DNA of 64,000 bases from JBAZKK01 sp041650795 (lineage in GTDB: Bacteria; Omnitrophota; Gorgyraeia; Gygaellales; Profunditerraquicolaceae). The notes under the pieces were generated by a model. It made no database searches. It worked only from the letters and a program-made list of their open reading frames with translations, and had not been told where the DNA came from. Of this stretch, positions 17,719-26,747 are shown one piece after another (positions within the stretch are counted from its first letter, which is position 1; the number at the start of each line of letters is the position of its first letter). The stretch lies in the NCBI GenBank assembly GCA_041650795.1, contig JBAZKK010000003.1, positions 1 to 64,000 of the forward strand. The letters are read 5' to 3'. A program made the position numbers and the translations under genes.

Positions 17719-18938
17719 AGATCATACATTTTACCAGCAAGCAGCTGGAAAAAATCTATAACCGCGAAATCCTGCGTTCACGCCTTATCCAGGATAAGGT
17801 CAGCCGTATCATCAACGACGTGCGCCTGGGGGGCGATGAGGCGGTGCTTAAATATACCCGCAAGTTTGACGGGGTGAAGCTCAACAGCAAACAACTGAAG
17901 GTTTCTCAGATAGAAATCAGCGGAGCTTACCAGAACATCAGCCCTAATTTTGTCTCCAGCCTTAAGGTGGTGATTGAAAACGTAAACAGATTCTATGCCA
18001 AGGCACTAAAGAAGACCTGGAGGATGAAGGATAACGACGGCGTAGTTTTGGGAGAAAAATGCATCCCCCTGGAGAAAGTGGGTATCTACATTCCCGCGGG
18101 AACCGCGCCCCTAGTTTCCACAGTATATATGACGGTCCTGCCCGCCAAGATAGCAGGGGTCAAAAGGATAGTTTTAATAACCCCCCCGGATAAGGATGGA
18201 CATATCAACCCGCATATCCTGGTGGTTGCAGACCTATTAAAAGTAAGCGAGATTTACCGCGTAGGAGGAGCGCAGGGTATTGCCGCTTTGGCATACGGCA
18301 CCAAGACCATCCCGAAGGTAGATAAGATTGTCGGGCCGGGCAATATCTATGTCAGCGAAGCCAAGAGGCAGGTCTTCGGTTATCTGGATATAGACATGAT
18401 TGCCGGGCCTACGGAACTGGTTATCATTGCCAACCGTCATAGCGAGCCAAAGTACATAATTGCGGACCTTACTGCCCAGGCCGAACACGCCCACGGGCTG
18501 GCGATTCTTATTACAAATTCCAAAGGCCTGGCGCGTGAGGTAAAAAGCCAGCTTTCCGGAATCAACGGCTTTATCATCCTAACCAAGAATCTGATCCAGG
18601 CGGTTGAGGTCGCCAACAGAATTGCGCCCGAGCACCTGGAGGTTTTGGTAAAGAACCCCCAGAGGCTCGTCAAAGGAATCAACAATGCCGGGGCGATATT
18701 CCTCGGCCCTTATAGCCCGGCAGCCATAGGGGATTATGTTGCCGGACCCAGCCACGTGCTGCCGACACACGGCACAGCGAGGTTTTTCTCCGGCTTATCC
18801 GTGCTTGATTTTATTAAGACCAGCCATATAATAAGTTATTCCAAGAAGGCGCTTGAGAAAATGAAGGAGCCGCTGGAGAAGATTGCGGGGATTGAGGGGT
18901 TAAACAAGCATATAGATTCCGTGAAGGCAAGGTTTTAA
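17715..18938 (+). CDS. hisD: Histidinol dehydrogenase
   Basis: Zinc- and NAD-dependent enzyme for the last two oxidations of histidine synthesis. It has 407 residues, slightly shorter than most. Visible signatures are EKVGIYIPAGTAPLVSTVYM, VGGAQGIAALAYGT, KIVGPGNIYV and the zinc-binding TAQAEHAHG, followed by RIAPEHLEV, GPSHVLPTHGTARF and a C-terminal LNKHIDS with the expected histidine. ATG overlaps the alaS stop. It opens the histidine gene run; hisG, hisC and hisE are not in the window. Confidence 0.97.
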   Translation: MKIIHFTSKQLEKIYNREILRSRLIQDKVSRIINDVRLGGDEAVLKYTRKFDGVKLNSKQLKVSQIEISGAYQNISPNFVSSLKVVIENVNRFYAKALKKTWRMKDNDGVVLGEKCIPLEKVGIYIPAGTAPLVSTVYMTVLPAKIAGVKRIVLITPPDKDGHINPHILVVADLLKVSEIYRVGGAQGIAALAYGTKTIPKVDKIVGPGNIYVSEAKRQVFGYLDIDMIAGPTELVIIANRHSEPKYIIADLTAQAEHAHGLAILITNSKGLAREVKSQLSGINGFIILTKNLIQAVEVANRIAPEHLEVLVKNPQRLVKGINNAGAIFLGPYSPAAIGDYVAGPSHVLPTHGTARFFSGLSVLDFIKTSHIISYSKKALEKMKEPLEKIAGIEGLNKHIDSVKARF

Positions 18939-18968
18939 AAGACAGTAGTTAGGGGCTAGGGAGAAATA

Positions 18969-19574
18969 ATGAGAAAAGCGATAAAAGAAAGAAAGACAAC
19001 AGAAACCCAAGTCAGGGTAGAGTTGAATATTGACGGTACCGGTAAATCCAGCATTGATACCGGCATAGGCCTGCTTAATCATATGCTGGAGTTATTTGCC
19101 TTCTGGGGCCTATTTGACCTTAATGTAAAAGCCAAAGGGGACATCAATAGGGTCGACATGCATCATACCAATGAAGACGTGGGCATTGTCTTGGGGCAGG
19201 CCTTCAAGGAGGCCTTAGGGGATAAAAAAGGAATCAACAGGGTCGGCTCTGCCAGCGTTCCGATGGAAGAGGTTGTAGCCGATGTAGTGGCTGATATCAG
19301 CGGAAGGGGTTCTTTTAAGATCGTCAAGCCTGGGAAGGCCCAAACCGACGCTAAAGACGAAAAGGATTATGACCTCAAGGATGCCGAGCATTTTTTTGAA
19401 GCCCTGGCTAAACAGTTGGGCATGAACCTTAATATAAAGATTGATCCCGTAAGCAGCGATTTGCACACTACCTTAGAGCCCGTCTTTAAGGCGTTAGGTA
19501 AAGCCTTGGATGAGGCTACCCAGATTGACCCCCGCCGTCAAGGCATCCCTTCTACAAAAGGCGTGATTGATTAG
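18969..19574 (+). CDS. hisB: Imidazoleglycerol-phosphate dehydratase, divergent metal site
   Basis: Monofunctional HisB of 201 residues that dehydrates imidazoleglycerol phosphate with manganese. Clear family segments are RKTTETQVRVELNIDGTG, the first metal motif MHHTNEDVGI, ALGDKKGINRVGSA and DAEHFFEAL. It is unusual at two places. The usual DHML..(H)G stretch reads NHMLELFAFWG, and the second HHxxE metal motif reads LHTTLE, so one expected histidine seems replaced by Thr. RBS-like GGGAG precedes the ATG. It ends exactly where hisH begins. The operon position makes the role secure; activity of the altered site is uncertain. Confidence 0.9.
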   Translation: MRKAIKERKTTETQVRVELNIDGTGKSSIDTGIGLLNHMLELFAFWGLFDLNVKAKGDINRVDMHHTNEDVGIVLGQAFKEALGDKKGINRVGSASVPMEEVVADVVADISGRGSFKIVKPGKAQTDAKDEKDYDLKDAEHFFEALAKQLGMNLNIKIDPVSSDLHTTLEPVFKALGKALDEATQIDPRRQGIPSTKGVID

Positions 19575-20189
19575 ATGATTGCAATTATTGACTACGGCAT
19601 GGGAAACATCCACAGCGTGCAGAAGGCCCTGGAATATGCAGGGGCTTCTACGATAGTTACCAATCAGCCGGAGGATATTGTCAGGGCAGAGAAAGTTGTG
19701 CTCCCCGGGGTGGGTGCTTTCGATGACGCAGTCCTGGAGATGCAAAGGCAGGGGTTGGTTGCCGTTTTAAAGGAGCACATTGCGAAGAATAAGCCGTTTC
19801 TCGGGATATGCCTGGGGATGCAGCTTTTATTTGAGCGCAGCCAGGAGGCGCGCAAGACAAAGGGGTTCGGAATTTTGGAGGGGGATATCAGGAGGTTCGC
19901 TTCAGGCGCGGGGATTAAGGTTCCTCATATGGGATGGAACCAGCTCAATTTTAAAAAACCCGATTGTCCTTTATTGAGGGGGTTCTCCGATAGACCATAC
20001 GTATATTTCTGCCACTCTTATTATCCCTGCGTGGCTGATAATGAATTGACTGCAGCCGCCACAGATTATGCAGGCGAGTTTAGTTCGTTTGTATGGAAAG
20101 GCAATATTTACGCGGCCCAATTCCATCCGGAGAAAAGCCAGGAGGTAGGGCTTAAAATACTGAAGAACTTTGTGGAGTTGAAAAATTAA
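19575..20189 (+). CDS. hisH: Imidazole glycerol phosphate synthase, glutaminase subunit
   Basis: Class I glutamine amidotransferase (204 residues) that supplies ammonia to HisF. The nucleophile cysteine lies in LGICLGMQLLFERS, and the His-Glu pair of the triad in AQFHPEKSQ. The N-terminus IAIIDYGMGNIHSV and the VPHMGWN segment are typical of HisH. The ATG follows the hisB stop without a gap. Its partner hisF lies 1.2 kb downstream, separated by hisA and a lipoprotein gene. Confidence 0.97.
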   Translation: MIAIIDYGMGNIHSVQKALEYAGASTIVTNQPEDIVRAEKVVLPGVGAFDDAVLEMQRQGLVAVLKEHIAKNKPFLGICLGMQLLFERSQEARKTKGFGILEGDIRRFASGAGIKVPHMGWNQLNFKKPDCPLLRGFSDRPYVYFCHSYYPCVADNELTAAATDYAGEFSSFVWKGNIYAAQFHPEKSQEVGLKILKNFVELKN

Positions 20190-20190
20190 T

Positions 20191-20907
20191 ATGCTGGTTA
20201 TTCCCGCCATAGACCTCAAGCAGGGTTGCGTGGTAAGGCTGGTCGAGGGCAGGTTTAAAAAAAAGATTTATTCGCGCGATCCCCTTAAGACCGCCAGGCG
20301 CTGGGAGGAGGAAGGCGCGGAATTCTTGCATCTGGTGGACCTTGATGGGGCTATGAGCGGAAGGCCCAGGAATCTCGGAATCGTCAAAGAGATTGCCAAT
20401 AAGGTCGGGGTGCCTGTAGAGTGCGGCGGAGGCATACGCAACATCAGGACCATCAAATCCCTGCTTAACAGCGGGATAGCGCGGGTTGTCCTGGGCACCA
20501 GGGTCGCCACTGACCGCGAGTTTCTGCGCAAGGCGCTTAAGCAATTCGGAGATAAGGTAATTGTAAGCGTTGACGCCAGGGATAATAATGTATGCATAAG
20601 AGGGTGGAAGGACAGAACCGGGATAAACGCGGCGTCATTTATCAAGGACTTGAAAAAAACCGGATTAAGGCGTATCATCTATACCGATATCTCCAAGGAC
20701 GGTACGCTCAAGGGGCCTAATCTTAAAAGCATCAGGCAGATACTAAAAGATACCGGGATAAAAATGATTGCTTCGGGAGGCATATCTGCGTTGAGTGATA
20801 TCCGGCGAATAAAAGCGCTGGAAAAAGAGGGGGTGATAGGTATAATTATAGGGAAGGCCTTATATGAAAGAAGGTTTACCTTAACCAGGGCTTTGAAACT
20901 TGTTTGA
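20191..20907 (+). CDS. hisA: ProFAR isomerase (phosphoribosylformimino-AICAR-P isomerase)
   Basis: TIM-barrel isomerase (238 residues) making PRFAR, the substrate of HisF-HisH. The two catalytic aspartates are visible in VIPAIDLKQGCVVRLVEG and in IVSVDARDN. Phosphate-binding glycine motifs are GGGIRNIRT and MIASGGIS. The TDISKDGTLKGPN loop is characteristic of HisA rather than HisF. One base separates it from hisH. Confidence 0.97.
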   Translation: MLVIPAIDLKQGCVVRLVEGRFKKKIYSRDPLKTARRWEEEGAEFLHLVDLDGAMSGRPRNLGIVKEIANKVGVPVECGGGIRNIRTIKSLLNSGIARVVLGTRVATDREFLRKALKQFGDKVIVSVDARDNNVCIRGWKDRTGINAASFIKDLKKTGLRRIIYTDISKDGTLKGPNLKSIRQILKDTGIKMIASGGISALSDIRRIKALEKEGVIGIIIGKALYERRFTLTRALKLV

Positions 20908-20922
20908 GAGAGGAGCGTTAAA

Positions 20923-21354
20923 ATGAAAAAAATAGCAGTTCTGTTGTTGCCGGTGCTCATTATCGCTTTAAGCGGATGCGCCAGCGCCAAAAAAAGAGAT
21001 CTTGAAATTCAGGGTTTGAAGAACCAGATTACCGTCCTGGAGACGCGGATTCAATCCAAGGATGATGAAATCAACAGTCTCAGGGACGATTTGAGCAAAT
21101 CCGAAGCTAAGAAACCGGCGCCTGTTTCAAGGGGGGCTATTGTAGAGATCAAATCCCGCCCTAATGCCAAGCAAATACAGTTGGCATTAAAGAACGCCGG
21201 TTATTACGCCGGGGCAATCGACGGTAAAATCGGAAAAAGCACCAGGGATGCAATTAAGGCTTTTCAAAAGGCTAACAACCTGACCGCTGACGGCAGAGTC
21301 GGCAAAAAAACATGGGAGCTTTTAAGAAAGTACCTTTCTGTTAAGATTAAATAA
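20923..21354 (+). CDS. Lipoprotein with coiled coil and peptidoglycan-binding domain
   Basis: Predicted outer-membrane lipoprotein of 143 residues. The signal peptide ends in the lipobox LSGC, with acylation at Cys19. A coiled coil (about residues 24-60, LEIQGLKNQITVLETRIQSK) leads through a short Pro/Arg linker to a PG_binding_1 domain (about 79-137, QIQLALKNAGYYAGAIDGKIG...KAFQKANNL). This layout resembles a tether between outer membrane and cell wall. GAGAGGAG precedes the ATG. It interrupts the histidine genes between hisA and hisF, with which it has no known link; no partner can be named. Confidence 0.88.
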   Translation: MKKIAVLLLPVLIIALSGCASAKKRDLEIQGLKNQITVLETRIQSKDDEINSLRDDLSKSEAKKPAPVSRGAIVEIKSRPNAKQIQLALKNAGYYAGAIDGKIGKSTRDAIKAFQKANNLTADGRVGKKTWELLRKYLSVKIK

Positions 21355-21360
21355 GCCGTT

Positions 21361-22122
21361 ATGTTGACCAGGCGCATCATACCCTGCCTGGATATCAAGG
21401 AAGGCCGGGTAGTAAAGGGGGTAAAATTTCTAGGGTTACGCGATGCCGGTAACCCGGTAGAGGTTGCCAGGGCCTATGACGCACAGGGCGCGGATGAACT
21501 TGTATTCCTGGATATCACCGCCAGTTTTGAGAACAGAAAGACCCTGATCGGATTGGTTGAGGATATCGCCAGCAACATCTTCATGCCTTTTACAGTAGGG
21601 GGAGGCATCCGCGATATCGGGGATATCCGCGAGCTTTTAAGCGCCGGAGCGGACAAGGTATCCATCAATACCGCCGCAGTCAAATATCCGGAGCTAATCC
21701 GGGAGGCGTCTTTAAAGTTCGGCAGCCAGTGCATCGTAGTGGCCATTGATGCCAAGAAGAAACAGCACGGGCAGGGGTGGGAGGTTTTTATTAACGGAGG
21801 GAGGACTCCGGCAGAACTGGATGCGGTTGAGTGGGCGGCTCGGGCCTCTGAGCTCGGCGCCGGAGAATTCTTGCTTACCAGCATGGATTATGACGGCACT
21901 AAGGACGGCTATGATATCGAGCTTACCAGGGGCATTAGCGCGAGCGTTAACATACCCGTAATCGCCTCCGGAGGAGCTGGCAGTCCGCAGCATTTTTACC
22001 AGGCAATAACCGAAGGCAGTGCCGATGCCTGCCTGGCCGCTTCTTTGTTTCACTACCAGGAATGTAGCATAAAGGAAGTTAAGGATTATCTGGCAAAGAG
22101 AGGGGTAGCAGTCAGGATATGA
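21361..22122 (+). CDS. hisF: Imidazole glycerol phosphate synthase, cyclase subunit
   Basis: TIM-barrel cyclase (253 residues) that uses HisH-derived ammonia to form imidazoleglycerol phosphate and AICAR. Catalytic aspartates are in IIPCLDIKEGRVVKG and VVAIDAKK. Further family segments are FTVGGGIRDI, GADKVSINTAAV, VFINGGRTP and LLTSMDYDGTKDGYD. The stop overlaps the hisI start as ATGA. Confidence 0.98.
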   Translation: MLTRRIIPCLDIKEGRVVKGVKFLGLRDAGNPVEVARAYDAQGADELVFLDITASFENRKTLIGLVEDIASNIFMPFTVGGGIRDIGDIRELLSAGADKVSINTAAVKYPELIREASLKFGSQCIVVAIDAKKKQHGQGWEVFINGGRTPAELDAVEWAARASELGAGEFLLTSMDYDGTKDGYDIELTRGISASVNIPVIASGGAGSPQHFYQAITEGSADACLAASLFHYQECSIKEVKDYLAKRGVAVRI

Positions 22123-22451
22123 AAAAAGGGTTCGATCCTAAAGGCTTGAAATATGACCGCCGCGGCTTAATACCGGCCATTATCCAGGATTACAACAGCG
22201 GCGAGGTTTTGATGCTTGCCTATATGAATAAGGAGTCTTTGAGGCGCACGCTTAAACTCGGCAAGACCTGTTTTTGGTCGCGTTCACGCAAGGAATACTG
22301 GGTAAAGGGAGCTACCTCGGGTTGCTTCCAATACGTCAAGACGGCATGCTATGACTGCGATATGGATGCCTTATTATTCAAGGTGCGCCAGGTAGGCGCG
22401 GCCTGTCATACTGGAAACCGCAGTTGTTTTTACCGTAAAATAAAGAAATAG
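22119..22451 (+). CDS. hisI: Phosphoribosyl-AMP cyclohydrolase
   Basis: Zinc enzyme opening the adenine ring of PR-AMP; 110 residues, the HisI domain alone without the HisE pyrophosphohydrolase. Conserved parts are DYNSGEVLMLAYMNKESL, FWSRSRKEYWVKGATSG, the metal-binding CYDCDMDALL and the C-terminal GAACHTGNRSCFYR. HisE must be encoded elsewhere. It overlaps hisF by 4 bases. Confidence 0.97.
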   Translation: MKKGFDPKGLKYDRRGLIPAIIQDYNSGEVLMLAYMNKESLRRTLKLGKTCFWSRSRKEYWVKGATSGCFQYVKTACYDCDMDALLFKVRQVGAACHTGNRSCFYRKIKK

Positions 22452-22478
22452 TCACTAATTGCTACGCAGGAGCCAGCG

Positions 22479-23963
22479 GTGTATTATCCGGATTTAAATG
22501 AGTTCTTAAAGCTCTCCGCGAAAGGAAACCTTATCCCTGTATACAAGGAGATAAATGCCGACCTGGATACGCCGGTATCGGCATATCTTAAGATAGGTAA
22601 GGACGATTATGCGTTCCTCCTGGAATCGGTAGTGGGCCAGGAGAAGATTGCGCGCTATTCCTTCCTGGGGACAAAACCCGCCGTTATCTTTAAGAGTAAA
22701 GGCAGGGATATTGAGATTACCGATACCCATCACGGCAAGGTGCGCCGTTTCAGGGCCCAGGGAAACCCGCTGGAAGAGATACGAAAAATCATGCGGGAAT
22801 TTAAGCCCGTTCCGGTAAAGGGGCTGCCGCGTTTTTTTGGGGGCTTGGTAGGTTATATCGGATACGATGTGGTGCGGTTCTTTGAGAAGCTGCCGGATAA
22901 AAACAAGGATGACCTTAAGCTTCCCGACGCCGTGCTCCTTTTGACCGATAGCATCCTGGCCTTTGACCATATCAATCACACCATCAAGATTATTTATAAC
23001 GTCGTTTTGCCTCCAGATAAGAAGTTTACCCGTAAAGATAAAATCGAATTTTACCGAAGGGCCATAAGCAGGATTGAAGCTATCCACAGGCAATTGCGCG
23101 GCGGGATTCCAGGCGAGAGAGGAAACGCCGGAAGGGGCAGCCGGGTGCGGATGACTTCAAATTTCACAAAGGAAGGTTTCTGCCGCATGGTCAGCCGCGC
23201 CAAAAAATATATCCGCAGGGGCGACATCATTCAGGTAGTTTTGTCGCAGCGCTTCAGGTTTAAAATCAAAAAGCCGTGGTTTGAGATATATCGTAGCCTA
23301 AGGAGCATTAATCCCTCGCCTTACATGTTCTTCTTGAAGTTGAAGGATTTTGCGCTTATCGGTTCATCCCCTGAGATACTGGTGCGTTCCCAGGACGGCC
23401 AGGTTCAGGCCCGCCCCATTGCCGGTACGCGGCCGCGCGGGAAAAACGAGGAAGAGGATTTGAGATTCGAGCGCGAGCTCTTAAAGGACGCCAAGGAGAG
23501 GGCCGAGCATATCATGCTGGTGGACCTGGGCAGGAATGACCTTGGCCGTGTCTGCCGGACAGGCAAAATCGAGGTTGACGAATTAATGGGCGTGGAGAGA
23601 TATTCCCACGTGATGCATCTGGTAACCAACGTAAAAGGGACGCTTGAGCGACGCTACGATGCGTGCGATGTGCTGCGGGCATGTTTTCCGGCCGGTACAG
23701 TCAGCGGAAGCCCAAAGGTCCGCGCGATGGAAATCATCGAGGAGTTGGAGGATGTCCGGCGCGGCCCCTACGCCGGCTGCGTGGCATATTTTAGTTTTTC
23801 CGGGAATATGGATACCTGCATTACTTTAAGGACAATCCTTGCACGCGGCAAGACAGCCTATATCCAGGCAGGTGCCGGGATAGTGGCTGATTCTGTCCCG
23901 GCTAAGGAATACCGCGAAACCGTAAACAAGGCAAAGGCCCTAATAGAGGCACTGACAAAGTAA
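22479..23963 (+). CDS. trpE: Anthranilate synthase component I
   Basis: Converts chorismate to anthranilate with ammonia from a TrpG subunit. The 494 residues have the Anth_synt_I_N domain and the chorismate-binding domain. Signatures include PIAGTRPRGK, HIMLVDLGRNDLGRV, FPAGTVSGSPKVRAMEIIEEL and YAGCVAYFSFSGNMDTCITLRT. The start is GTG 22479, with AGGAG at 22468-22472. The rest of the trp genes, including trpG, are absent, and no leader peptide or attenuator is seen. An aminodeoxychorismate synthase (PabB) role is the alternative, but length and motifs favour TrpE. Confidence 0.9.
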   Translation: MYYPDLNEFLKLSAKGNLIPVYKEINADLDTPVSAYLKIGKDDYAFLLESVVGQEKIARYSFLGTKPAVIFKSKGRDIEITDTHHGKVRRFRAQGNPLEEIRKIMREFKPVPVKGLPRFFGGLVGYIGYDVVRFFEKLPDKNKDDLKLPDAVLLLTDSILAFDHINHTIKIIYNVVLPPDKKFTRKDKIEFYRRAISRIEAIHRQLRGGIPGERGNAGRGSRVRMTSNFTKEGFCRMVSRAKKYIRRGDIIQVVLSQRFRFKIKKPWFEIYRSLRSINPSPYMFFLKLKDFALIGSSPEILVRSQDGQVQARPIAGTRPRGKNEEEDLRFERELLKDAKERAEHIMLVDLGRNDLGRVCRTGKIEVDELMGVERYSHVMHLVTNVKGTLERRYDACDVLRACFPAGTVSGSPKVRAMEIIEELEDVRRGPYAGCVAYFSFSGNMDTCITLRTILARGKTAYIQAGAGIVADSVPAKEYRETVNKAKALIEALTK

Positions 23964-23984
23964 AACAAAAAGGGAGGAGATATA

Positions 23985-24233
23985 ATGGCAGTTGTTATCA
24001 GGCTAAGAAGGATAGGCAAGAGGCCCAAGAAAAGGCCGCATTTTCGCATCAGCGTTTTTGACGAACGCCGCGGCCGCGACAGCAGGTGTATCGAAGAGCT
24101 GGGTTTTTACTCTCCGGTAACGGGGCTGTCTAAAATCAATAAAGAGCGCCTGGAATGCTGGCTCAAGAACGGGGCGCAGCCGTCAAAGACGATTAAAAAT
24201 CTAATCAAGAAAGAAAACCCTAAGGAGGCTTAA
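23985..24233 (+). CDS. rpsP: 30S ribosomal protein S16
   Basis: Small-subunit assembly protein, 82 residues. The N-terminus MAVVIRLRRIGKRPKKRPHFRISVFD and the IEELGFYSPVTG segment are typical. GGGAGGAG lies before the ATG. The usual downstream partners rimM, trmD and rplS are missing here; instead yajC follows after one base. Confidence 0.97.
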   Translation: MAVVIRLRRIGKRPKKRPHFRISVFDERRGRDSRCIEELGFYSPVTGLSKINKERLECWLKNGAQPSKTIKNLIKKENPKEA

Positions 24234-24234
24234 G

Positions 24235-24537
24235 ATGCCGCAAGGTCAGACCGTTAATCCCATTATGCAGTTTGCGCCGCTGATTTTCATCTTCGTTATT
24301 TTTTATTTCCTGCTCATACGGCCACAGAAAGCCAAGGAGAAGGAGCACCGCCGGATGCTGGATAGCCTTAAAAAGAACGATGATGTGGTTACGTCTTCCG
24401 GCATACACGCCACGGTAGTCAACGTCAAGGATAAAACCGTAGTGTTGAGGGTTGACGATAACGTCAAGATGGAGATGGAAAAAAATTGCGTCGCTTATAT
24501 TAAAAAATCTTCCGAGCCAGAGCAGGTAAAGGCTTGA
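24235..24537 (+). CDS. yajC: Preprotein translocase subunit YajC
   Basis: Small inner-membrane partner of SecDF, 100 residues. One transmembrane helix (about 12-29, FAPLIFIFVIFYFLLIRPQ) ends in the conserved RPQKAKEKEH, followed by a soluble domain with KKNDDVVTSSGIHATVV. It sits directly before secDF, the usual partner. Confidence 0.95.
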   Translation: MPQGQTVNPIMQFAPLIFIFVIFYFLLIRPQKAKEKEHRRMLDSLKKNDDVVTSSGIHATVVNVKDKTVVLRVDDNVKMEMEKNCVAYIKKSSEPEQVKA

Positions 24538-24541
24538 TTAG

Positions 24542-26740
24542 ATGAATAGAAAATTCTTCTATAGGTTATTGCTGGTTGCGGCGGTAGTCGGTTTGTTCGT
24601 TTTCTTTGCGTTTCCGCTCGACAAAAGAATAAACCTTGGCCTGGACCTAAAAGGGGGGATGCACCTTTTGTTTAAGGTGGATACCCAGGGGTTATCCGAA
24701 GACGCCAGGGCTGATGCGGTAGAGCGCGCCAAGGAGAACATTCGCGACGCCATTGACAGGCTGGGGGTGCGCGAACCTATTGTGCAGAAACAAGGGCTGG
24801 ATGAGCTGGTGGTGCAGCTGCCCGGCGTGACCAACCGCCAAGGCGTGCTGGACGTTATTACTACCGTAGGATACCTGGAGTTTAAGATTGTTTCCGATGA
24901 CAGCCAGAAGCTCCAGGATGCCTTAAACGGAAACATACCGGAAGGCTATGAGCTTAAGTATTCCCAGGAGAACAAGGAGCCGTTGTTGCTGGAAAAGAAA
25001 AACGTTCTTACCGGCGAGTCCCTCAAGAGCGCGTCAATAGACTTCGGCGAATACAGCCAGCCGCGGGTCGACCTGGAGTTTAATGCCGAGGGAGCAAAGA
25101 GGTTTGCCGAGATTACCCGCAATAATATAGGAAAACGCCTGGCCATACTGCTGGACGGCAAGGTGCAGTCCGCTCCGATGATACGCGAAGAGATCCCTTC
25201 CGGCAAGGCCAACATTACCGGCAGGTTTACCCAGGAACAGGCGCAGTCCCTATCGTTGATATTGCGGCGCGGGGCGCTGCCGGCTCCGGTAGTATTGGAG
25301 GAAGAGAGGACTGTAGGGCCGTCTTTGGGGCAGGATTCCATTAGCAAGGGGATACTTTCCACCGTCATAGGGGGCCTGTTGGTTCTGGTATTTATGGCGG
25401 GTTATTATTTGTTGGCCGGCCTAATCGCGGACGTCGCCCTGGTGCTTAACCTCGTGATGATACTGGGGGGTTTAGGAATGTTGCCTCATCTTTTCGGCGT
25501 ATCCGCAACCCTGACCCTTCCCGGCATTGCCGGTATCGCCCTATCCCTGGGCATGGCGGTTGACGCCAACGTCCTTATCAATGAAAGGATACGCGAGGAG
25601 CTGAACACCGGCAAGACCATGCGCCAGGCAATTACCAACGGTTATAACCGTGCCTTCAGCGCTATCCTTGATTCCAATATTACAACCCTTATTGCGGCAT
25701 TTCTTTTGTTCTGTTTCGGCACCGGCCCCATAAAGGGTTTTGCCGTCACCCTGACCATCGGCTTGATAGCCAGCATGTTCACCGCAATCATAGTTACCCG
25801 CGCAATATTCGAGCTGCTCCTGGAATTCGGGCTGTTGAAATCCCTGCCGATGCTGAGGCTTTTTAAAGAGACGCACCTGGATTTTATTGGAAAGAGAAAG
25901 ATATGCTACGCTATTTCCATTGTTATCGTAACTGTGGGGCTCGTCGTATTCTTTGAGAAGGGCAAAAACGCCTACGGTATTGATTTTTCCGGAGGCCAGC
26001 TGCAGGAATACAGTTTCAAGAACGCCCCGTCGGTAGATGCGGTGCGCGAGGCGATGAAAGAAATCAACCTTGCCGATGCCACTATCCAGCAGTTCAAGGA
26101 GAACCCGCGCGTAGTCCTTATCAAGACCGGCGTAACGCAAGGAGACGTTATTACGGATAAATTAAAAGAAAGGTTTCCGCAGGATGACATTCAGGTCTTG
26201 CGGGTTGAGAAGGTAGGCCCGGTTGCCGGCAATAAGCTTAGGTCCAAGGCGAGCGGCGCGATTATCTGGTCTCTTATCGGCATCCTTATTTACGTAAGCA
26301 TCAGGTTCAAACACTTTAATTTTGCGGTTGCCGGCGTCGTTGCCATTCTACATGACGTGCTGGTAACGCTGGGGGCGCTGGCGATAACCGGCAGGCCCAT
26401 CGACCTCCTGAGCGTAACGGCCTTCTTGACCATTGCCGGTTATTCCATTAACGACACCATCGTGATATACGACCGCGTCAGAGAAAACAGCAGATTGCAG
26501 CACAGGATGAGCCTGGCTGAATTGATAAACTTGAGCGTCAATCAGACCCTGGGCCGGACTATCCTGACATCGACCGTAACGCTTTTGGTGGTAATCGCCA
26601 TTCTTTTTTACGGAGGCGAGGTATTGAGCAATTTCGCCTTTGCGCTACTGGTAGGATTTATCTCCGGCGTTTACTCCACTGTTTATATTGCCTCGCCTTT
26701 AGTGCTCGCCTGGGAACGCCGCAAAAAAGTCCGCACCTAA
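24542..26740 (+). CDS. secDF: Fused protein-export membrane protein SecDF
   Basis: Proton-driven factor that pulls exported proteins from SecYEG, here as one 732-residue chain. The SecD half starts with one TM helix and RINLGLDLKGGMHLLF, has the periplasmic P1 domain and five further TM helices with the GMAVDANVLINERIREE motif. The SecF half starts near residue 445-450 (FIGKRKICYAISIVIVTVGL), has YGIDFSGGQLQEY, and ends with SINDTIVIYDRVREN and the last TM helices. Fusion is known in Bacillus and some other lineages but separate genes are commoner. It lies 4 bases after yajC. Confidence 0.97.
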   Translation: MNRKFFYRLLLVAAVVGLFVFFAFPLDKRINLGLDLKGGMHLLFKVDTQGLSEDARADAVERAKENIRDAIDRLGVREPIVQKQGLDELVVQLPGVTNRQGVLDVITTVGYLEFKIVSDDSQKLQDALNGNIPEGYELKYSQENKEPLLLEKKNVLTGESLKSASIDFGEYSQPRVDLEFNAEGAKRFAEITRNNIGKRLAILLDGKVQSAPMIREEIPSGKANITGRFTQEQAQSLSLILRRGALPAPVVLEEERTVGPSLGQDSISKGILSTVIGGLLVLVFMAGYYLLAGLIADVALVLNLVMILGGLGMLPHLFGVSATLTLPGIAGIALSLGMAVDANVLINERIREELNTGKTMRQAITNGYNRAFSAILDSNITTLIAAFLLFCFGTGPIKGFAVTLTIGLIASMFTAIIVTRAIFELLLEFGLLKSLPMLRLFKETHLDFIGKRKICYAISIVIVTVGLVVFFEKGKNAYGIDFSGGQLQEYSFKNAPSVDAVREAMKEINLADATIQQFKENPRVVLIKTGVTQGDVITDKLKERFPQDDIQVLRVEKVGPVAGNKLRSKASGAIIWSLIGILIYVSIRFKHFNFAVAGVVAILHDVLVTLGALAITGRPIDLLSVTAFLTIAGYSINDTIVIYDRVRENSRLQHRMSLAELINLSVNQTLGRTILTSTVTLLVVIAILFYGGEVLSNFAFALLVGFISGVYSTVYIASPLVLAWERRKKVRT

Positions 26741-26747
26741 AACAGGC

